A DNA stretch of 64,000 bases from Flavobacterium sp. UBA7665 (GTDB lineage Bacteria; Bacteroidota; Bacteroidia; Flavobacteriales; Flavobacteriaceae), in contig DLHP01000004.1 in NCBI GenBank assembly GCA_002483285.1, positions 62,001-126,000 on the forward strand, read 5' to 3'. Below, piece by piece: positions 52,451 through 61,258 of this stretch. Position 1 is the first letter of the stretch; every line of letters begins with the position of its first letter. Position numbers and translations under genes: made by a program. The notes under the pieces are model-generated. The model saw nothing but the letters and a program-made list of their open reading frames with translations. It was not told where the DNA came from and did no database searches.

Positions 52451-54846
52451 TTTTTCCTGAAGAGCGTTTTGTACCAAGGTTTCTTATCCTGGTCATTTTC
52501 GGCTTCGTAGCCATAACCGTAGCCATAACCGTAGCCATAGCCGTAACCGTAACCATAGGTTTTTCTCCAAACCGTATCGTTGAGCAGCAACGCCATATTG
52601 GGCAGCTTGTCGTCTTTGTATAGCGCCTCAATGCTTTTCAGGAAGCGCTTGTCCAGATAGTTGGCGCGCAACACATAAACAAAAACGTCGGCATTCTTGG
52701 CTACGAGTAAGGTATCGGTCACCAGGCTTACCGGCGCAGTATCGACTACAATATAGTCGTATTCTTTTTTGAGGTCATCGAAAAGGCCATCGATTTTGGA
52801 GTTCATCAGCAAGTCGACCGGATTGGGCGGAATGGCACCCGACGGCAAGACCGACAGGTTGTCAAAACCAGGCAATTTCACAATGTAATCGTGAATGTTT
52901 TCATTGGTTCCCTTAGACAAATAATTGGTAAGCCCTTTTGAAGGTAGCGTGACATACTTGTCAATTTTTGGGTTCCGGATGTCGAGCCCAATCAAGAGCA
53001 CTTTTTTACCCGAAAGTGCAATGGTACTGGCGAGGTTAATCGCAACGAACGTTTTCCCTTCTTTAGGAACCGTCGACGTCACAAATATCGTCTTGGCTTG
53101 GCCTGCAGCAACTTTAGTAAGCATGAACTCCAGATTGGTACGAACAATCCTGATGGCTTCGGCCGAGCTCGAGCGACTTTCGGCATCCATAATCTTGTCC
53201 TGGCTTTCTGATTTTGGAATGTCGCCCAAAAACGGCACCATGACTTTACCTTCAATATCTTGCCTGTACTTGATCTTGTTGTCAAAAAGGGCAAGCAAAT
53301 AAATGATTGAAAATGGAATCAGAATCCCAAAAGCAATCGCAATAAGATAAATGACATTCCTCTTGGGCGAAACCGGATAATCAGGTGAAAAGGCCGGATC
53401 TACAATTTTAGAAATCGGCGCGGTTACAGCGAGTGAAATCGCGGTCTCCTCCCTTTTTTGCAACAGGTACAAATACAGAGATTCTTTTATTTTCTGCTGG
53501 CGGTCAAGGATCCTGAACTCGCGTTCCTGGGTTGGAATCTGAGATATTTTGCCGCGAATCAGCGCGTCTTGTTTTTGCAGGTCGTCCTTACGGATATTGA
53601 GTGTCGCCTTGACCCTGGCCAGGTTGCCGATAATATTGGCATTGAGGCCCTCGATTTTCTGGTCGAGGTTCATCACCACCGAGTTTTTAGCCATTCCATC
53701 CTTGGTGATGCGGTTGCGCTGGATAATCAGGTCATTGTATTCGATGATGAATTGAGACGCATCGCGGTTTTCGGCAGTTGAAAGGATGTTGTTGGGAATG
53801 AGATCCCATTTGCCTTTTTGTCGCATGAAATCCTCCATGTCTTTGACAATCCTGAGTTGGGTTTCGGTCTCAATCAACGATTTCTCGAATTCTACCGAAT
53901 TCTGCAGATACAGTCCGGCTTCAGAAACGATATCGGTTACTTTGTTGTCTTTTTTGAATCCTTCGGCATCTTTTTCTACATCGCCTAGTTCATTGGTGAT
54001 GATCTTGAGTCGGTCCTGGATGAATTCTAGCGTGTTCTCTGAAATAAACTTCTTATCGGCGACCGCGTCTTCGTTGTACACCTCAATTAGCGTGTTGAGG
54101 AAATCCACCGCTTTCTCCCTTACTGGATCATTGATAGACAAGGCCACAATACTCGAGTTTTTACTCAATGCGCCTACGTTAAGCCTACCGCGATAGCTTT
54201 CTACCACATTGTCTAGAGAATTGACATAAACCTGGAGCGAAAAATTTTTGACCTTCTTAACGAACGCCTTAGGATTCTTAGACACCACCAATTTAGAATT
54301 GTCGAGCTCTATGATGGCGCCGTATTTGTATTTTCCGATACTTTTTTGGTCCATCGTCAGCAACTCAAATTCATTAGCGCCGATGGCGTTGAATGTAAAT
54401 GCCTTTGGGGATTTGTAGAAAGATTCGTTGACGTTGTAAAAACTAAAAACGATGGGCTTTTCGTTGTATTCTTCTATGGTTTTGACCCTTCCTTCTGAGA
54501 TATAAATCGTGGTAAATCCGAGCTTCTTAATAGCCTTGCGCACAATTGTACGCGATTTGATTACCTCGACTTCATTGTCTACGTTGTTCTTCACGCCAGT
54601 CATGATTCCAAGGTCTGAAAAGGCCGCCAATTCTGACTGTAATCCGCCTTTCTTCTCATCCTTTACCAATATTGTTGCCGAAGCCGAATACACCGGAACC
54701 GAATAACGCAGGTACAGCAGCGCAAAAATCATCGCCACAACCACTCCAAACACAAACCAACGCCACTGAACGATATACCTTTGGGTAAGGTCAAGCAAAT
54801 CCAGGTTCTCTGACTTTTCATTCATTAAATTCTGATGGTCTTGCAT
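52447..54846 (-). CDS. wzc: Tyrosine autokinase and chain-length regulator (Wzc-type)
   Basis: A 799-residue inner-membrane BY-kinase controlling polymer length and export. The Wzz region (about 20-510) has helices at about 30-50 and 500-520 and a coiled-coil periplasmic part. The C-terminal kinase has Walker A STVPKEGKT (about 591-599), Walker A' LLIGLDIRNP and Walker B YDYIVVDTAP. The tail is (YG)8Y, nine Tyr at 764-780, then EAEND and a basic end. Tail tyrosines are the autophosphorylation sites by family rule. Gene order wza-wzc; the PHP phosphatase is convergent. Confidence 0.95.
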   Translation of the reverse strand: MQDHQNLMNEKSENLDLLDLTQRYIVQWRWFVFGVVVAMIFALLYLRYSVPVYSASATILVKDEKKGGLQSELAAFSDLGIMTGVKNNVDNEVEVIKSRTIVRKAIKKLGFTTIYISEGRVKTIEEYNEKPIVFSFYNVNESFYKSPKAFTFNAIGANEFELLTMDQKSIGKYKYGAIIELDNSKLVVSKNPKAFVKKVKNFSLQVYVNSLDNVVESYRGRLNVGALSKNSSIVALSINDPVREKAVDFLNTLIEVYNEDAVADKKFISENTLEFIQDRLKIITNELGDVEKDAEGFKKDNKVTDIVSEAGLYLQNSVEFEKSLIETETQLRIVKDMEDFMRQKGKWDLIPNNILSTAENRDASQFIIEYNDLIIQRNRITKDGMAKNSVVMNLDQKIEGLNANIIGNLARVKATLNIRKDDLQKQDALIRGKISQIPTQEREFRILDRQQKIKESLYLYLLQKREETAISLAVTAPISKIVDPAFSPDYPVSPKRNVIYLIAIAFGILIPFSIIYLLALFDNKIKYRQDIEGKVMVPFLGDIPKSESQDKIMDAESRSSSAEAIRIVRTNLEFMLTKVAAGQAKTIFVTSTVPKEGKTFVAINLASTIALSGKKVLLIGLDIRNPKIDKYVTLPSKGLTNYLSKGTNENIHDYIVKLPGFDNLSVLPSGAIPPNPVDLLMNSKIDGLFDDLKKEYDYIVVDTAPVSLVTDTLLVAKNADVFVYVLRANYLDKRFLKSIEALYKDDKLPNMALLLNDTVWRKTYGYGYGYGYGYGYGYGYEAENDQDKKPWYKTLFRKN
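52507..52557 (-). repeat. Hexanucleotide tandem repeat encoding the (YG)8Y tail
   Basis: Seventeen codons alternate TAT/TAC and GGT/GGC, an in-frame 6-base repeat of eight and a half units. Change in unit number would alter the Tyr count by one at a time without frameshift. Confidence 0.85.
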
Positions 54847-54849
54847 GGA

Positions 54850-55620
54850 TTAGTTTTTAAGGAGGACGAGCAATGAAATCAAAACGGTAAGGCTTCCGAG
54901 GATTACCGTAGTATTCGGGCCAATCACAGAAGAATTGATTTTGGTTCTGTTGGGTTCTACCACCACCACATCATTTTGGGAGAGGTAATAAGCGGGTGAA
55001 TTGAGCGCTTGTGCGTTGGTAATGTCTATGCGGGTGTAAGTTTTTTTACCGTCGACTTCCTGGATGACCAGAATATTGTCTCGCTTTCCGTATATCGTAA
55101 GGTCTCCGGCGAGTCCGAGCGCTTCAAAAATAGTAATCCTTTCGCCTGGAATTGTGTAGCTTCCGGGTTTAGAAACTTCACCAACCACCGATACCTTATA
55201 ATTTAAAATCCGTAAGTTGATACTGGGATTTTTGATGTATTCAGACAACAATCCCAACAATTTCTTGTCGGCTTCAGAGCGCGTGAGGCCACCGAGTTTG
55301 ATTTTGCCTAAAACCGGAAAATCGATAAATCCCATATTATCAATCAGATAAGTCTTGATACCGTTCTGGTTGTTGTTGATTTCGTAATTCCCCTGGATGG
55401 CTGGTAAATTGAAAGGAACCGTTACTTCTGGATTTTCTGCCGCTACAATAATACTGAGCAAATCATCTGGTTTAAGTGTAGGCTCGTAATTGGTGTTGGT
55501 CTCGTAGCTTTTATTGTCATCAATGCCCTGGAGGTAAACCATTTCTTTTTTTGATCCGCACGAAAAAAGCAGGAAAGGCAATACTAGCAATAAAATTTTA
55601 TTTTGGATTTGGCGTCTCAT
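54850..55620 (-). CDS. wza: Polysaccharide export outer-membrane lipoprotein (Wza-type)
   Basis: A 256-residue lipoprotein. The signal is LLLVLPFLLFSCGSKK with lipidated Cys near residue 21. The Poly_export domain (about 40-130; LKPDDLLSIIVAAENPEV) and one SLBB domain (about 150-210; VSVVGEVSKPGSYTIPG) follow. Unlike E. coli Wza, it ends in a predicted helix (VILGSLTVLISLLVLLKN) that could span the outer membrane. The ATG at 55620 is preferred; 55629 lies only a few bases from the expected transcript start. Its promoter is just upstream and wzc follows after 3 bases. Confidence 0.92.
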   Translation of the reverse strand: MRRQIQNKILLLVLPFLLFSCGSKKEMVYLQGIDDNKSYETNTNYEPTLKPDDLLSIIVAAENPEVTVPFNLPAIQGNYEINNNQNGIKTYLIDNMGFIDFPVLGKIKLGGLTRSEADKKLLGLLSEYIKNPSINLRILNYKVSVVGEVSKPGSYTIPGERITIFEALGLAGDLTIYGKRDNILVIQEVDGKKTYTRIDITNAQALNSPAYYLSQNDVVVVEPNRTKINSSVIGPNTTVILGSLTVLISLLVLLKN

Positions 55621-55640
55621 AGCAGGCATTAAAATTTTTA

Positions 55641-55648
55641 CAAATATA
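55641..55648 (-). promoter_or_regulatory. Promoter -7 of the wza-wzc unit
   Basis: TATATTTG on the minus strand, a full TAnnTTTG match, 20 bases upstream of the chosen wza ATG. No clear -33 TTG. Confidence 0.5.
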
Positions 55649-55703
55649 ATTTTTTGGCGTGAATTCTCTAAAATAAATTAGGCGGTCCCTATTTTAAATG
55701 CCA

Positions 55704-57659
55704 TTAAGAGTCAAGGTTTTCAAACACCGAATTCATGCTTTTGAATTCGGGTACGATTTTTTTCATCGCCGCGACTACCTCTTCGTCGGAGATTGCCTGA
55801 ACCTTGCTGAGTAAGTCAAGGATCCTGTAATTGACGAGCTCATAGTCATCGTGCACTTCCTGCGCGATGAGTATTTTTTCGTTGTGTGTGGGTACGGTTT
55901 TAGAGGTGTCGTTGAGCAATTCCTCGAATAGCTTTTCTCCAGGTCGCAATCCGATGATTTTGATTTCGATTTCCTTGTCGGGCGTAAATCCGGCAAGTCG
56001 AATCATCTTTTTGGCCAAATCGATAATTTTCACCGGCTGACCCATGTCAAATATGAATATCTCACCGCCGCGACCCATAGTACCGGCTTCAAGCACCAAT
56101 TGGCAAGCTTCAGGTATGGTCATGAAATACCTAATGATTTCGGGATGCGTGATGGTCAACGGCCCGCCTTCTTGGATCTGCTTGGCAAACAATGGTACAA
56201 TCGACCCGTTAGACCCCAATACATTTCCGAACCTGGTGGTGATAAACTTAATGTCCCCGCCCCTTTTCTCGCGACTCAGTTTGTCCTGGAGCATCTGTAC
56301 GTACATTTCGGCGATGCGCTTGCTCGCGCCCATGACGCTACTCGGGTTCACCGCCTTGTCTGTAGAAACCATCACAAACCGCTCTACGTGGTATTTGATA
56401 GATAAATCTGCCAGGTTCTTGGTGCCGAGTACATTGGTGTACAACGCCTGAGACGGGTTTTCCTCCATTAACGGAACGTGTTTGTATGCTGCGGCATGAT
56501 AAACCACATCGGGCTTATAATTAACGAACACTTTCTCGAGTGCTTCTAGATTGCGCACATCGGCTAGCACCGAACGAATCTTAACAAGCTGGTTGACGTC
56601 ATTGATTTCGAGCCTAAGATTGTGCAGCGGCGTTTCTGCCTGGTCCAATATTATTATTTTCGACGGATTGAAACTAAGCACCTGTCGGGTGATTTCGCTA
56701 CCGATTGAGCCCGCAGCACCCGTAATCAGAATAACTTTGCCATTGAGCTGCGAAGAAATCGTCTGGGTATCGAGTATAATGGGCTTACGATCCAGCAGGT
56801 CCTCAATCTCAAAACTCTTTACTTTATTGGAAATCTGTGTCTGGTCTTCCCAGTCTGAAATCAACGGCACGGTAAAAACCTTGAAGCCGTATTCGAGGCA
56901 TTCTTCAACGATAGAAATGGTTTCTTCCTTACTTAAACTTTTCTCGGCAATGATTAACGCATCAGCCTTCATGGCGCGCAGGATTACGTGGATGCTTTTA
57001 TTTTGGTTGAGGATTGGCAAATTCAGGATGCTTTTCCCTGCCTTATTGTAGCTGAATTTATCAATAAAACCGAGCAATTTGAAACGGCTTGGCTTGGCGG
57101 TCCTTAAAGCATTGGCTACAGAAATGGCGTTGGCGTCTACACCATAGATTACTGCATTGGTGAGTTTTTGGTCCTCGGTATTGAGATAACGCTCAAACAT
57201 ATATTTGACCATGATCCTAAAAAGGAACAGCATCAAAAACGAGTTGACGTAACTAATGAAAAGACTCGTCGTAACAAAAATCTCATGGTCCAGCAACCAG
57301 GATCCGCCATAGTTAATTACGAGCAAAGCTACATAGGCAGTAGAAGTAGAAACGAGCAACTTCACACCGTCTATAAAAGTGGAGTGTCGGATAATACCCG
57401 AATAGGTGCGATAAAACAAGAAAAACGCCGCGTTTACAGTCAATACAATACCATAACGCAAGGTCATGTTCATGTTGTCGAACGGGCGGTCGGTGAGTTT
57501 AAAGATGATGAAATCGGTAACGATACTGGCTATGAATACGATAAAAATATCGATGGCAAAAATAATCCACCTCGGTAAATAACCGAAATTCTGAAAACCG
57601 TTCCTAAAGATCAGGCTTTTCAGAAATTTAATTACCGTATCGTTGCTTGTAATACTCAA
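55704..57659 (-). CDS. UDP-N-acetylglucosamine 4,6-dehydratase (PglF/CapD/WbpM-type)
   Basis: A 651-residue membrane-anchored SDR enzyme. Four N-terminal helices and a first Rossmann-like domain precede the catalytic domain, whose NAD loop is GAAGSIG from residue 314. The active-site region FVMVSTDKAVNPSSVMGASK carries the DKA/K arrangement of this subfamily (Lys replacing the usual Tyr role). It makes UDP-4-keto-6-deoxy-GlcNAc for bacillosamine-type sugars. The start is a TTG at 57659; no ATG fits the N-terminal helices. The PglE-like aminotransferase gene lies 66 bases upstream. Confidence 0.9.
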   Translation of the reverse strand: MSITSNDTVIKFLKSLIFRNGFQNFGYLPRWIIFAIDIFIVFIASIVTDFIIFKLTDRPFDNMNMTLRYGIVLTVNAAFFLFYRTYSGIIRHSTFIDGVKLLVSTSTAYVALLVINYGGSWLLDHEIFVTTSLFISYVNSFLMLFLFRIMVKYMFERYLNTEDQKLTNAVIYGVDANAISVANALRTAKPSRFKLLGFIDKFSYNKAGKSILNLPILNQNKSIHVILRAMKADALIIAEKSLSKEETISIVEECLEYGFKVFTVPLISDWEDQTQISNKVKSFEIEDLLDRKPIILDTQTISSQLNGKVILITGAAGSIGSEITRQVLSFNPSKIIILDQAETPLHNLRLEINDVNQLVKIRSVLADVRNLEALEKVFVNYKPDVVYHAAAYKHVPLMEENPSQALYTNVLGTKNLADLSIKYHVERFVMVSTDKAVNPSSVMGASKRIAEMYVQMLQDKLSREKRGGDIKFITTRFGNVLGSNGSIVPLFAKQIQEGGPLTITHPEIIRYFMTIPEACQLVLEAGTMGRGGEIFIFDMGQPVKIIDLAKKMIRLAGFTPDKEIEIKIIGLRPGEKLFEELLNDTSKTVPTHNEKILIAQEVHDDYELVNYRILDLLSKVQAISDEEVVAAMKKIVPEFKSMNSVFENLDS

Positions 57660-57725
57660 TCCAAAATTTATTTAAGTTAAAATTAACATTTTTATAGAAA
57701 CAAATTCACTTTTTTATCAAAAAAA

Positions 57726-58865
57726 TTAGGAATTGAAAAAATTATTGAAAGCGTCTCTAAGGCGTTCGCGGTCGGCGTCGGTTAAATTAGACCCCGATGG
57801 CAGGCACAATCCGTTTTCAAAAAGCTCCTGTGAAACGGTTCCGCCGTAATACGGATACGACGCAAAAATGGGCTGTAGGTGCATCGGCTTCCACAAAGGT
57901 CGGCACTCGATATTCAACTGCTCCAGGTATAAACGTAGGTCTTCACTGGTCTTGCCGTTCATTTTCATCGGATCAATTGTAATGGCGCTGAGCCAACAAT
58001 TAGAATAGTAATCTTCATTGGGTACGGTAAATACCGTCACCGCATCGATGTCATTGAAAAGCAATTGGTAAAACGCATTCATGCTCCTTCTCAGTGCAAT
58101 GTGTTTTTCAAGCACTTCCATCTGGCCCCTACCGATTCCTGCGCAAATATTGCTCATCCGGTAATTGTATCCTATTTCGCTGTGCTGGTAATGCGGTGCC
58201 TGGTCCCGCGATTGGGTCGAGAAAAAAATTGCTCTATCTTTCAACGCTTTGGTCCCGGTGACAATCGCCCCACCGCCCGAAGTGGTAATAATTTTATTGC
58301 CATTAAACGACAACACCCCAATATCGCCAAAAGTACCACAGGCCTGCCCTTTATACGAACTGCCCAACGCTTCGGCGCTGTCTTCCAATATCGGTATTTG
58401 GTATTTGTCGGCCACACGCCTAATTTCGTCTACTTTAAAAGGAATTCCATACAAATGTACGCCAATGATTGCTTTTGGTTTTTTCCCTTTTTGAATGCGA
58501 TCTTCAATAGCGGCTTCTAGTGCTACCGGGCAAATATTCCAGGTTTGAGGTTCGCTGTCTACAAAAACGGGAATGGCGCCCTGGTACAAAATCGGGTTGG
58601 CCGAAGCCGAAAACGTAAAGCTCTGGCAAATGACTTCATCGCCCGCTTTGACGCCCAACAGAATCAAGCCTAAATGGATGGCAGCAGTTCCTGAACTTAG
58701 TGCCGCTACATGCGATTCATTTCCTATAAAAGCTTCTAAATCTTCCTCGAATCCCGTTACATTGGGTCCGAGCGGTGCCACCCAATTGGTCTCAAAAGCG
58801 GCGTCGACATACTTTTTCTCGGTACCGCCCATATGCGGTGAAGAAAGCCAGATTTTTGAACTCAT
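57726..58865 (-). CDS. DegT-family aminotransferase (PglE/LegC-like)
   Basis: A 379-residue PLP enzyme. The internal aldimine Lys is about K191 in LSFNGNKIITTSGGG. Also visible are LSSGTAAIHLGLILL, FTFSASANPILYQG and ILEDSAEALGSSY. It transfers an amino group to C4 of UDP-4-keto-6-deoxy-GlcNAc. It pairs with the PglF-like dehydratase just downstream. It has its own promoter at 58888. Confidence 0.92.
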   Translation of the reverse strand: MSSKIWLSSPHMGGTEKKYVDAAFETNWVAPLGPNVTGFEEDLEAFIGNESHVAALSSGTAAIHLGLILLGVKAGDEVICQSFTFSASANPILYQGAIPVFVDSEPQTWNICPVALEAAIEDRIQKGKKPKAIIGVHLYGIPFKVDEIRRVADKYQIPILEDSAEALGSSYKGQACGTFGDIGVLSFNGNKIITTSGGGAIVTGTKALKDRAIFFSTQSRDQAPHYQHSEIGYNYRMSNICAGIGRGQMEVLEKHIALRRSMNAFYQLLFNDIDAVTVFTVPNEDYYSNCWLSAITIDPMKMNGKTSEDLRLYLEQLNIECRPLWKPMHLQPIFASYPYYGGTVSQELFENGLCLPSGSNLTDADRERLRDAFNNFFNS

Positions 58866-58881
58866 TGTACTGTTGATTTAG

Positions 58882-58895
58882 CGGCTGCAAAGATA
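58882..58895 (-). promoter_or_regulatory. Promoter -7 of the PglE-like gene
   Basis: TATCTTTG at 58895-58888 on the minus strand, a full TAnnTTTG match followed by CAGCCG, 23 bases upstream of the ATG at 58865. The 14-base element matches the wzm promoter at 13 of 14 positions. Confidence 0.55.
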
Positions 58896-58930
58896 GTCAT
58901 ATTAATGTACGCTATGCCTGGCAGCTCGAA

Positions 58931-59488
58931 TTAAGTGTTTGATGGTTTGAAAAAGGTTGCCCAGAGAATTTTAAGGTCGCCCAAAAAAGTGTGGTTGTAA
59001 TAGTAATCGAGATTCATTTTCACCTTGTCGGGAAAAATGACTGTGTCGTTATAGGTCAATGGATTTGGCTGCTCCGAAAGGATTTCCTCCTCATTGGCAT
59101 ACTTAATCGAGGCCGCGCAAGTAATGCCAGGTTTGAGCTCGAGCACCTTTCTATCTTCGCCCTCGAGCGTATCATAATATCCCACAACGTCGGGACGTGG
59201 CCCTACCAAACTCATGTTTCCCATAAGTACGTTGAGCAATTGCGGTAACTCGTCAATCTTCGATCTGCGAAAGAAAGTCCCTATTTCCGACACTTTCCCT
59301 GATTGCGGATGGATGGTCCTGAACTTTAAAATTGTAAAAGGTTTCCCAAATTGACCCACGCGTGTCTGCAGGAAAAGGCCATTAGACAGCGTATCCAATG
59401 AGACGATCAGATAGCAAAGCAATAACGGACCCGCGAGCACCAACAAAGCAAAAAATGAAAAAAAAATGTCAAAACTACGTTTGGCCAA
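58931..59488 (-). CDS. Small phosphoglycosyl transferase (PglC-like)
   Basis: A 185-residue monotopic transferase consisting only of the catalytic domain: an N-terminal re-entrant helix (FDIFFSFFALLVLAGPLLLC), FTILKFRTIHPQSG, RRSKIDELPQLLNVLMGNMS with the Asp-Glu dyad, VGPRPDVVGYY. PglC-type enzymes transfer a diacetamido-sugar phosphate to undecaprenyl phosphate, consistent with the adjacent PglE/PglF genes. The start is a TTG at 59488. Confidence 0.9.
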   Translation of the reverse strand: MAKRSFDIFFSFFALLVLAGPLLLCYLIVSLDTLSNGLFLQTRVGQFGKPFTILKFRTIHPQSGKVSEIGTFFRRSKIDELPQLLNVLMGNMSLVGPRPDVVGYYDTLEGEDRKVLELKPGITCAASIKYANEEEILSEQPNPLTYNDTVIFPDKVKMNLDYYYNHTFLGDLKILWATFFKPSNT

Positions 59489-59497
59489 ACCCTTCGT

Positions 59498-60559
59498 TTA
59501 TTTTTGGAGCAGTTCGTGTTCTTTCATCAGGATGGGCAGCGCGTCTACGTCCCTGAGAAAAATCAAGTCCTTTTCAAATTCGTACATTTTGTATTCGTGG
59601 TCAAAGCTGGTATCGCCGTCGAGCAAGCGCACCGTATCGGCACAAAAGTTCGCACCGCCTTCGGCAAAACACTGTGTAAACGCAACGTGGCGTACATTGA
59701 TCTCGGTGATGTACGGCTTTCCGTTGTCGTCTTCCTTGAAATCGACGGTAAAGAACCCGTGTCGTGCAGCTCCGGTATGCTCAAAAAGATGGTCCATCGC
59801 GCGAATCGCTTCATCCACGAGCGCAGGTTCGTTGAGCAACCTTCCAAAAGAAGTATTTCCCGTAATTCCAGAAGGCGCGACTTTGGCCATGATGTAATTC
59901 ACGCGTTCGGCACACGCAGTCCTGAGCAATTTTCCGTTAAAATACAACAACTTGCAAGCTAAATTCCTTCCAGGTAAAAACTGGCTCGCGAGGAACTGCT
60001 GTACATTCGGATTGATCTGTATCCAGTTTTTCAAAGAATCCAAATCATCCACCTTCAGCGAACCCAAACCGCTCGTACCGCTTGAGCTGCGCACCCAAAA
60101 GTTGCCTTTGAGTTTCTCAAAAACCGCTGTGAAATCTTCAAGATCACGAGAGAAAGTCACCGATGGCGGCACAATGTCCAAATCTTTTAGAATGTCGGTC
60201 ATTTTTGATTTGTCTACGAGCAAATCGGCCATCGAATGGTCTGGAATCAAAGCCTTACACGGCAATTGGTGCGTGATTTTTCGCTTGCTCCATTCCATTA
60301 CCTCAAGTTCGGGCAGGATAACAGCAATGTCAATATTGTTTTCGGTGACGATTTTCCCGATCGCATCCCAATAATCGGGACTGGTCGCTCCGGGAACCAC
60401 GAACGATTGCGCGAACAGGTCCTTTTGATACAAACCCACCGCAAGCGGATTGATGTCGGTGGCTACCAACGTCACATCTTTGTACGCCGCAAATTTCTTA
60501 AGCGCGATGGCAAAACTCCTTGGTGTCGGGCCGCCAACGCCCGTAATCAGTATTTTCAT
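59498..60559 (-). CDS. ATP-grasp enzyme (carbamoyl-phosphate-synthase-like)
   Basis: A 353-residue protein. A Rossmann-like pre-ATP-grasp domain (MKILITGVGGPTPRSFAIAL) leads to the ATP-grasp core (about 110-310): GNFWVRSSSGTSGLGSLKV as ATP loop, FTVDFKEDDNGKPYITEINV with metal-binding acidic residues. ATP-grasp enzymes join a carboxylate to an amine or thiol; in glycan loci they may attach amino acids to amino sugars. The substrate here is unknown. It is followed by a PglC-like gene 9 bases later. Confidence 0.8.
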   Translation of the reverse strand: MKILITGVGGPTPRSFAIALKKFAAYKDVTLVATDINPLAVGLYQKDLFAQSFVVPGATSPDYWDAIGKIVTENNIDIAVILPELEVMEWSKRKITHQLPCKALIPDHSMADLLVDKSKMTDILKDLDIVPPSVTFSRDLEDFTAVFEKLKGNFWVRSSSGTSGLGSLKVDDLDSLKNWIQINPNVQQFLASQFLPGRNLACKLLYFNGKLLRTACAERVNYIMAKVAPSGITGNTSFGRLLNEPALVDEAIRAMDHLFEHTGAARHGFFTVDFKEDDNGKPYITEINVRHVAFTQCFAEGGANFCADTVRLLDGDTSFDHEYKMYEFEKDLIFLRDVDALPILMKEHELLQK

Positions 60560-60574
60560 GTTGATTGGTTTTAT

Positions 60575-61258
60575 TTAGGAACGGATTTCGCGAATCAGCA
60601 TGAACGCTTCTACATTGTGCAAACCCACGGTTGCGCCGCGCAAATTCGACAGAATCTCAATGGTTTTAAGCGACCTCGGATGCGGGAATTCCTTGATTTG
60701 TGTAGAAAAACACCTAAAGGCTTCTAATTTTTTTTCGAGGTGGCCTTCAATATTTTCAAAAATCGTCGGGATGAACGCATCATCGCCAAACGGCGGTGCC
60801 CACTCGGTTTCCGACAGCGTTTCATAAGCCAGGATTTGCTTCACCGGCGAATTGTTGATTGGGCGTCCCGCCACCAAAGCCGCTTCGTAAGTGATGCGGT
60901 GGTCTTTGTGGATGTCGCCGCGGTGCGGAATGTACATCGTATCGATTTTTTTGTCGCCCACAATCGAAGCCAAACGGATCGAAAGCTGGTACGCCGGAAT
61001 CGAATCGAGTTTGGGCGCCGGGAAATCGAGGAAAAATGTTTCCCTGACACCCAATATTTTGTGTGCTGCTACGGCTTCAGCCCGTACTTTATCGGTTCCT
61101 TCCTTGGTAAACAATTCGGGCGCGCCAAGATGCCCGTTGGTGACGATTGCCACGTAAACATCGTGTCCCGCCTGGATGTGTTTTGACATCGTTCCGCCGC
61201 AACCCAGGATTTCGTCATCGCAATGTGGTGCAATCACCAATATGTTTTTCTTAGTCAT
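60575..61258 (-). CDS. PIG-L/LmbE-family deacetylase
   Basis: A 227-residue zinc-dependent de-N-acetylase. The metal motif is VIAPHCDDEILGCGGTM (PHxDDE), with HRGDIHKDHR giving the third His ligand. By family, it removes N-acetyl from an amino sugar, freeing an amine. The formyltransferase gene immediately upstream, overlapping by 8 bases, suggests the freed amine is then formylated. The ATG at 61258 gives the normal N-terminus; a longer frame to 61369 lies inside the formyltransferase gene. Confidence 0.88.
   Translation of the reverse strand: MTKKNILVIAPHCDDEILGCGGTMSKHIQAGHDVYVAIVTNGHLGAPELFTKEGTDKVRAEAVAAHKILGVRETFFLDFPAPKLDSIPAYQLSIRLASIVGDKKIDTMYIPHRGDIHKDHRITYEAALVAGRPINNSPVKQILAYETLSETEWAPPFGDDAFIPTIFENIEGHLEKKLEAFRCFSTQIKEFPHPRSLKTIEILSNLRGATVGLHNVEAFMLIREIRS

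Noticed and set aside
52507..52557. Short tandem repeat considered as a CRISPR-like array
   Set aside because: Six-base units without spacers that code in frame for the kinase tail.
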